The notes under the pieces are model-generated. The model was not told the origin of the DNA and did not search any database. It saw nothing but the letters and a program-made list of their open reading frames with translations. Of a DNA stretch of 16,716 nucleotides, positions 13,055-16,716 are shown piece by piece. Both the position numbers and the translations under genes were made by a program. Origin of the DNA: a bacterium (GTDB taxonomy: Bacteria; Gemmatimonadota; Gemmatimonadetes; Gemmatimonadales; Gemmatimonadaceae); assembly GCA_021802745.1 (NCBI GenBank), contig JAJZRK010000052.1, forward strand, positions 1 to 16,716, given 5' to 3'. Within the stretch, counting starts at the first letter, position 1. Each line of letters opens with the position of its first letter.

Positions 13055-16000
13055 GTGGGCATCGCCGGACGCATTGCCCGCGCCTTCCTCACGTCGAAGC
13101 TGACGCCGCTCGTCACCATCGCCTCGCTGGCCGTGGGAGCGCTCGGCCTCATTGCGACGCCGCGCGAGGAGGAGCCCCAGATCTCGGTGCCGATGGTGGA
13201 CGTGATCGTCGCCATGCCGGGCGCCGGGCCGAAGGAAGTGGAGAATCACGTGGCGCGTCCGCTCGAGCGCCGCATGTGGGAGCTGCCGGGAGTGGACCAC
13301 GTCTACTCCATGAGCGGCGACGGCTACGCCGTGGTCACGGCGCGGTTCAAGGTGGGCGAAGACCAGGAGCGCTCGGTCGTGCGGGTGCACGCCAAGCTGC
13401 AGTCGGACATGGATCTCTTGCCGGCGGGGGTGATGCCGCCGCTGGTGAAGCCGCACGCCATTGACGACGTGCCGGTGCTGGCGCTCACGCTGCACGGCAA
13501 GGGCGCCGACATCAATGAACTGCGCCAGGTCGCGCTGCACGTCGAGGATGAGATCCGCACCGTCACCGATGTGGCGGCGACGTCGGTGATCGGCGGACAG
13601 CCGCGCGAAATCACGGTGACCATGGATGCCGCGCGACTCGCGGCGGCCGGCGTGACGCCGGGCGAGGTGGCCATGGCGCTGCGAGGGGCGAACGCGCGCC
13701 TGCAAGCCGGCGAGTACGCCACGGGCAATGCGGTGGTGCGGGTGGGAGTCGGCGCCGGGCTTGCCTCGGCCGCCGACGTCGGGCGCGTGGTCGTGACGAC
13801 GCGCGGTGGCGCCCCCGTGGATGTGGCCTCGGTGGCGACGGTCGCCGAAGGCTTCGGTGAGCCGACGAACTACGTGTCGCACCTCGCCGTCGGCAAGGAT
13901 GCCGAGTCGGCCGTCACCATCCAGGTGGCCAAGCGGCACGGCGCCAATGCGACGCGCGTGGCGGAGGAAGCGCTGCACCGCGTGGAGGCGGCGCGCGAGC
14001 GCCTGCTCCCCGCCGGTGTGTCGTACGAGGTGACGCGCAACTACGGCGAGACCGCGGCCGAGAAGGCGAGTGAGCTCATCCTGCACCTGATCATCGCCAC
14101 GCTCTCGGTGACGCTGCTCATCGGCGTCTTCCTCGGCTGGCGCGAGGCGCTGGTGGTGCTCGTGGCGGTGCCGGTGACGCTGGCCCTGACGCTGTTCGCA
14201 TACTACGCGCTGGGCTATACGCTCAACCGCATCACGCTCTTTGCGCTCATCTTCTCCATCGGCATCCTGGTGGATGACGCGATTGTCGTGGTGGAGAACA
14301 TCTACCGCCACCTGCAGATGGGACGCGTGGGGGCGGAGGACGCGGCGGTCGAGGGCGTGGACGAAGTCGGCAACCCGACCATCCTCGCCACGTTCACGGT
14401 GATCGCGGCGATCCTGCCCATGGCGTTCGTCTCGGGGTTGATGGGGCCGTACATGCGGCCCATTCCCGTGGGTGCGTCGGTGGCGATGCTGGCGTCGCTC
14501 GGGGTGGCGTTCATCGTCACGCCGTGGCTGGCGCTGCGGCTGCTGCGCGGGCACGTCAAGCCGCTGGCGGCCAGCGTTGAGGGGCGCGAGCACGAGCCGG
14601 AGGAGCAGACGAAGTTCGCGAAATTCTATGCGGGGATCATGGAACCGCTGATGAACAACCGCACGCGCCGGCTGCGCTTCTACGCGGGCATCGGCGTGCT
14701 GCTGCTCGGCTCCACGGCGCTGCTCGCCGTGAAGCTGGTGCAGGTGAAGATGCTGCCGTTCGACAACAAGTCGGAGTTCCAGGTGGTGCTCGATTTCCCC
14801 GAGGGGACGGCGCTGGAGACGTCGCAAGCCGCCGCCCGGCAGATTGCCGAGTATCTGCGCACGGTGCCCGAGGTGACGCATACGCAGGTCTACGCCGGCA
14901 CGGCGGCGCCGTTCAACTTCAACGGCCTCGTGCGGCACTACTTCATGCGGCGCGGCGCGAACGTGGCCGACCTGCAGGTGAACCTGAAGCCCAAGGGCGA
15001 CCGGTCGCGGCAGAGCCATGAGATCGCGGTGGCGGTGCGCCCCGCGGTGGATTCGATCGCCAAGATGTATGGGGCGCGCGCCAAGGTGGCGGAGATTCCG
15101 CCGGGACCGCCGGTGCTCTCGACGCTCGTGGCCGAGATCTATGCGCCCACGGACTCGCTGCGGGTGGCGACGGCCGAGCAGGTGAAGCGGATCATGGAAA
15201 CGACGCCGGGTGTGGTGGACGTGGACTGGAGCATTGACGCACCGGGGGCGCAGCGTCGCTTCCGCGTGGACCGCGTGCGGGCGGCGCAGGACGGGGCGAG
15301 CGTCGAACAGATCGCGCGCACCGTGGTGCTCGCGTTGAATGGCATGCCGGTCACCGGGGCGGAAGCCGAGCAGGCGCGCGAGGGGATGGCGATCACGCCA
15401 CGCCTGGCGAGTCGCGACCGGTCGTCGGAGGCGGCGCTGCTGGCGATGCCGGTGGCCACCGCGTTCGGGCCGCGCCCGTTGGCCCGCTACGTTGCCGTGG
15501 ACTCGCTCACGATCGAGAGCACACGGATGCGCCGCAACCTGCGCCCCGTGGTGTACGTCACCGGCGACGTGGCCGGGTCGGTGGAAGCGCCGGTCTACGC
15601 CATCATGGCGATGAACACGCGCATTGACTCGCTGCGCGTGGAGGGGGCGAAGATCCACCGCTACAACGCCGTGCAGCCCGACCGGCTGGATGAAGTGGCG
15701 CTCAAGTGGGACGGCGAGTGGCAGGTGACCATCGAGGTCTTCCGCGACCTGGGGCTCGCCTTCGCCATCGTGCTCGTGCTCATCTACGTGCTGGTGGTCG
15801 GCTGGTTCCAGTCGTTCACCATTCCGCTGGTGATCATGGCCCCGATACCGCTGACGCTCATCGGCATCCTGCCGGGGCACGCGCTGACGGGGGCGTTCTT
15901 CACGGCGACCTCGATGATCGGCATGATCGCGCTGGCCGGCATCATCGTGCGCAACTCCATCCTGCTGGTGGACTTCATCCAGCTGGCGCAGGATCGCGGG

Positions 16001-16225
16001 CGTTCGCTCCGCGACGCAGTGCTCGAGGCGGGCGCCGTGCGCTTCCGTCCCATCGCGCTTACCGCCGCGGCGGTGGTCGTAGGCGGCATCGTGATGGTGC
16101 TCGATCCCATCTTCCAGGGCCTTGCCGTCGCGCTGATCAGCGGCGCGATCGTGGCGACCCTGCTCACCATGGTCGTCGTGCCGCTGCTCTACTGGGAGCT
16201 GCAGCGCACGCAGGAGAACGACTGA
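13055..16225 (+). CDS. RND-family inner-membrane efflux pump
   Basis: A 1056-residue pump with the two-fold RND layout. A first membrane helix near the N-terminus is followed by a large periplasmic loop, helices about 330-540, a second loop, and helices about 890-1050. Proton-relay residues appear as GILVDDAIVVVEN with D407 and D408, the same numbers as in AcrB. The partner position in the tenth helix is arginine (GIIVRNSILLVDF, R966) instead of AcrB's lysine. The first periplasmic part has PQISVPMVDVIVAMPGAGPKEVENHV and the second MPVTGAEAEQAREG. I see no methionine triad typical of CusA, so an HAE-like export pump is more likely than a copper/silver pump. It starts at GTG, with a G-rich tract at 13041-13048 as ribosome site. 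The last base of its stop is the first base of the PII-like gene's start. Substrate unknown. Confidence 0.92.
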   Translation: MGIAGRIARAFLTSKLTPLVTIASLAVGALGLIATPREEEPQISVPMVDVIVAMPGAGPKEVENHVARPLERRMWELPGVDHVYSMSGDGYAVVTARFKVGEDQERSVVRVHAKLQSDMDLLPAGVMPPLVKPHAIDDVPVLALTLHGKGADINELRQVALHVEDEIRTVTDVAATSVIGGQPREITVTMDAARLAAAGVTPGEVAMALRGANARLQAGEYATGNAVVRVGVGAGLASAADVGRVVVTTRGGAPVDVASVATVAEGFGEPTNYVSHLAVGKDAESAVTIQVAKRHGANATRVAEEALHRVEAARERLLPAGVSYEVTRNYGETAAEKASELILHLIIATLSVTLLIGVFLGWREALVVLVAVPVTLALTLFAYYALGYTLNRITLFALIFSIGILVDDAIVVVENIYRHLQMGRVGAEDAAVEGVDEVGNPTILATFTVIAAILPMAFVSGLMGPYMRPIPVGASVAMLASLGVAFIVTPWLALRLLRGHVKPLAASVEGREHEPEEQTKFAKFYAGIMEPLMNNRTRRLRFYAGIGVLLLGSTALLAVKLVQVKMLPFDNKSEFQVVLDFPEGTALETSQAAARQIAEYLRTVPEVTHTQVYAGTAAPFNFNGLVRHYFMRRGANVADLQVNLKPKGDRSRQSHEIAVAVRPAVDSIAKMYGARAKVAEIPPGPPVLSTLVAEIYAPTDSLRVATAEQVKRIMETTPGVVDVDWSIDAPGAQRRFRVDRVRAAQDGASVEQIARTVVLALNGMPVTGAEAEQAREGMAITPRLASRDRSSEAALLAMPVATAFGPRPLARYVAVDSLTIESTRMRRNLRPVVYVTGDVAGSVEAPVYAIMAMNTRIDSLRVEGAKIHRYNAVQPDRLDEVALKWDGEWQVTIEVFRDLGLAFAIVLVLIYVLVVGWFQSFTIPLVIMAPIPLTLIGILPGHALTGAFFTATSMIGMIALAGIIVRNSILLVDFIQLAQDRGRSLRDAVLEAGAVRFRPIALTAAAVVVGGIVMVLDPIFQGLAVALISGAIVATLLTMVVVPLLYWELQRTQEND

Positions 16226-16515
16226 TGCGCATGTTCTGGATCATCTACGCGGGCCCGCGCGCGGCGCGGGTCACCGACGTGCTGCTGAAATGCGGCGCCA
16301 CCGGCTACACGGAGTTTCCGCACGCGCACGGCGCGGGGACGCACGGCCGCATCGAGGGCACGCGCGCCTGGCCGGGCGAGGAGACCGTCATCACCTCGGT
16401 GGTGAGGTCGGAGTGCTCCGACAAGCTCTCCGACGGCCTCGTCGCGCTGCAGGGCGAACCCGCGCCCGGCGAGCGCCTGCATTTCGCCGTGCTCCCCGTC
16501 GAGTCCTTCCGCTAA
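16225..16515 (+). CDS. PII-like RND-transporter-associated protein
   Basis: A 96-residue soluble protein. Its length and pattern fit the small PII-like proteins found directly after RND pump genes (PG0541-type transporter-associated family). An alternating beta-alpha-beta start (MRMFWIIYAGPRAARVTDVLLKCG) is followed by a glycine-rich loop HAHGAGTHGRIEGTRAWPGEE (33-53), then a second beta-alpha-beta ending FAVLPVESF. In PII proteins this loop binds a nucleotide or touches the partner transporter. The start ATG shares a base with the pump's stop (TGATG), so translation is coupled and amounts are probably matched. It carries two cysteines (23, 64) and three histidines (33, 35, 40) that might bind a metal or sense redox. 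Whether it binds the pump is inferred from position. Confidence 0.8.
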   Translation: MRMFWIIYAGPRAARVTDVLLKCGATGYTEFPHAHGAGTHGRIEGTRAWPGEETVITSVVRSECSDKLSDGLVALQGEPAPGERLHFAVLPVESFR

Positions 16516-16611
16516 CCCCGTACCCTGCACGCTCCGCTACCCCCGCACCCCGCACGTTCCGCTACCCCCGTACCCCGCACCTTCCGCTACCGCTGTACCC
16601 CGCACCCCGAA
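16516..16611. repeat. 25-bp tandem repeat after the PII-like gene
   Basis: Three good units (16516-16540, 16541-16565, 16566-16590) and a partial fourth run without spacers. Each reads CCCCGtACCCCGCAC followed by a variable three-base stretch and CCGCTAC. The last ten bases of the upstream gene (CTTCCGCTAA at 16506-16515) match the end of the unit except for one base, so the array appears to begin inside the stop codon region. No protein or stem-loop is evident, and it separates the PII-like gene from the DUF2892 gene. Confidence 0.82.
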
Positions 16612-16623
16612 CCGCCCGTCCTC

Positions 16624-16716
16624 ATGTGCCCTGACCGCATCATTCGCCGCTTCGCCGGCCTGTTCATCCTCGCGAGCATCACCCTAGCCATGCTGGTGGA
16701 TAAGCGCTTCTACTGG
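16624..16716 (+). CDS. DUF2892 (YgaP-like) membrane protein, N-terminal part
   Basis: The first 31 codons of a gene cut off by the window edge. The product begins MCPDRIIRRFAGLFILAS, then ITLAMLVDKRFYW. This matches the start of the DUF2892 membrane domain (from memory, M-x-x-x-RIVR-x-x-AG-x-x-x-L). That domain forms the membrane part of YgaP, where it is fused to a rhodanese. Stand-alone DUF2892 proteins are short (about 65 residues). Whether a rhodanese follows cannot be seen. In E. coli, YgaP is controlled by the ArsR-type YgaV, so its place after an ArsR-headed pump cluster is suggestive. The start is supported by the family match; no clear ribosome site is seen because the repeat lies upstream. 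Confidence 0.68.
   Translation, partial: MCPDRIIRRFAGLFILASITLAMLVDKRFYW

Noticed and set aside
12413..15880. Very long minus-strand open frame (1155 codons) opposite the pump and adaptor genes
   Set aside because: It lies antisense to genes with clear family matches and its product is arginine- and histidine-rich low-complexity sequence, as expected of GC-rich shadow frames.
13055..16225. CusA-type copper/silver pump
   Set aside because: No methionine ladder is recognisable, and the adaptor lacks a metal-binding N-terminus; a general RND export pump is the safer call.
16516..16611. Possible CRISPR array
   Set aside because: Units follow each other directly with no unique spacers, and no cas gene is near.

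Overview
The window is GC-rich (about 70 percent by eye) with tightly packed genes, many lipoprotein or exported products, and short degenerate direct repeats between genes. A small exported DinB-fold protein, lipid-anchored c-type cytochromes and heptamer intergenic repeats together suggest Gemmatimonadota or a similar environmental lineage. This is a judgement from style, not a proof. There are no RNA genes, insertion sequences or CRISPR arrays.

Layout. (1) 16-1656, minus: a polytopic GT-C-like membrane protein with C-terminal TPRs, divergent from (2) 1776-2309, an exported DinB-like protein. (3) 2402-3415: a YeiH/UPF0324 transporter (putative sulfate/sulfite exporter family), bracketed by two arrays of a 7-bp repeat. 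(4) 3582-7548, plus: a sulfur-oxidation operon. It holds a TsdA-type diheme cytochrome, a SoxC-type molybdoenzyme split by a frameshift, a SoxD-type monoheme cytochrome, and two half-size YeeE/YedE sulfur-compound transporters. It ends in a 19-bp perfect bidirectional terminator (7563-7603). (5) 7617-9987, minus: a FadL-type outer-membrane channel and, upstream of it, an unrecognised exported protein. (6) 10114 to the end, plus: an ArsR-family repressor with its own terminator, then a TolC-like, lipoprotein adaptor and RND pump operon, a PII-like transporter-associated protein overlapping the pump gene, a 25-bp tandem repeat, and the first 31 codons of a DUF2892 (YgaP-like) membrane protein cut by the window edge.

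How it fits together. Thiosulfate could be oxidised in the periplasm by TsdA and sulfite or sulfane sulfur by SoxCD, with YeeE/YedE and YeiH moving sulfur compounds across the inner membrane. No SoxXA, SoxYZ or SoxB is present here. An ArsR regulator next to an RND pump and a DUF2892 protein fits a sulfur-stress or thiol-stress efflux unit. An 11-bp AT-rich word is shared exactly by the tsdA and arsR promoter regions, and a near-perfect 24-bp palindrome lies in the tolC promoter, so one regulator may link the two blocks. The most notable points are that candidate regulon, the broken soxC with a specific slippage explanation, and the pump plus PII-like plus DUF2892 linkage.
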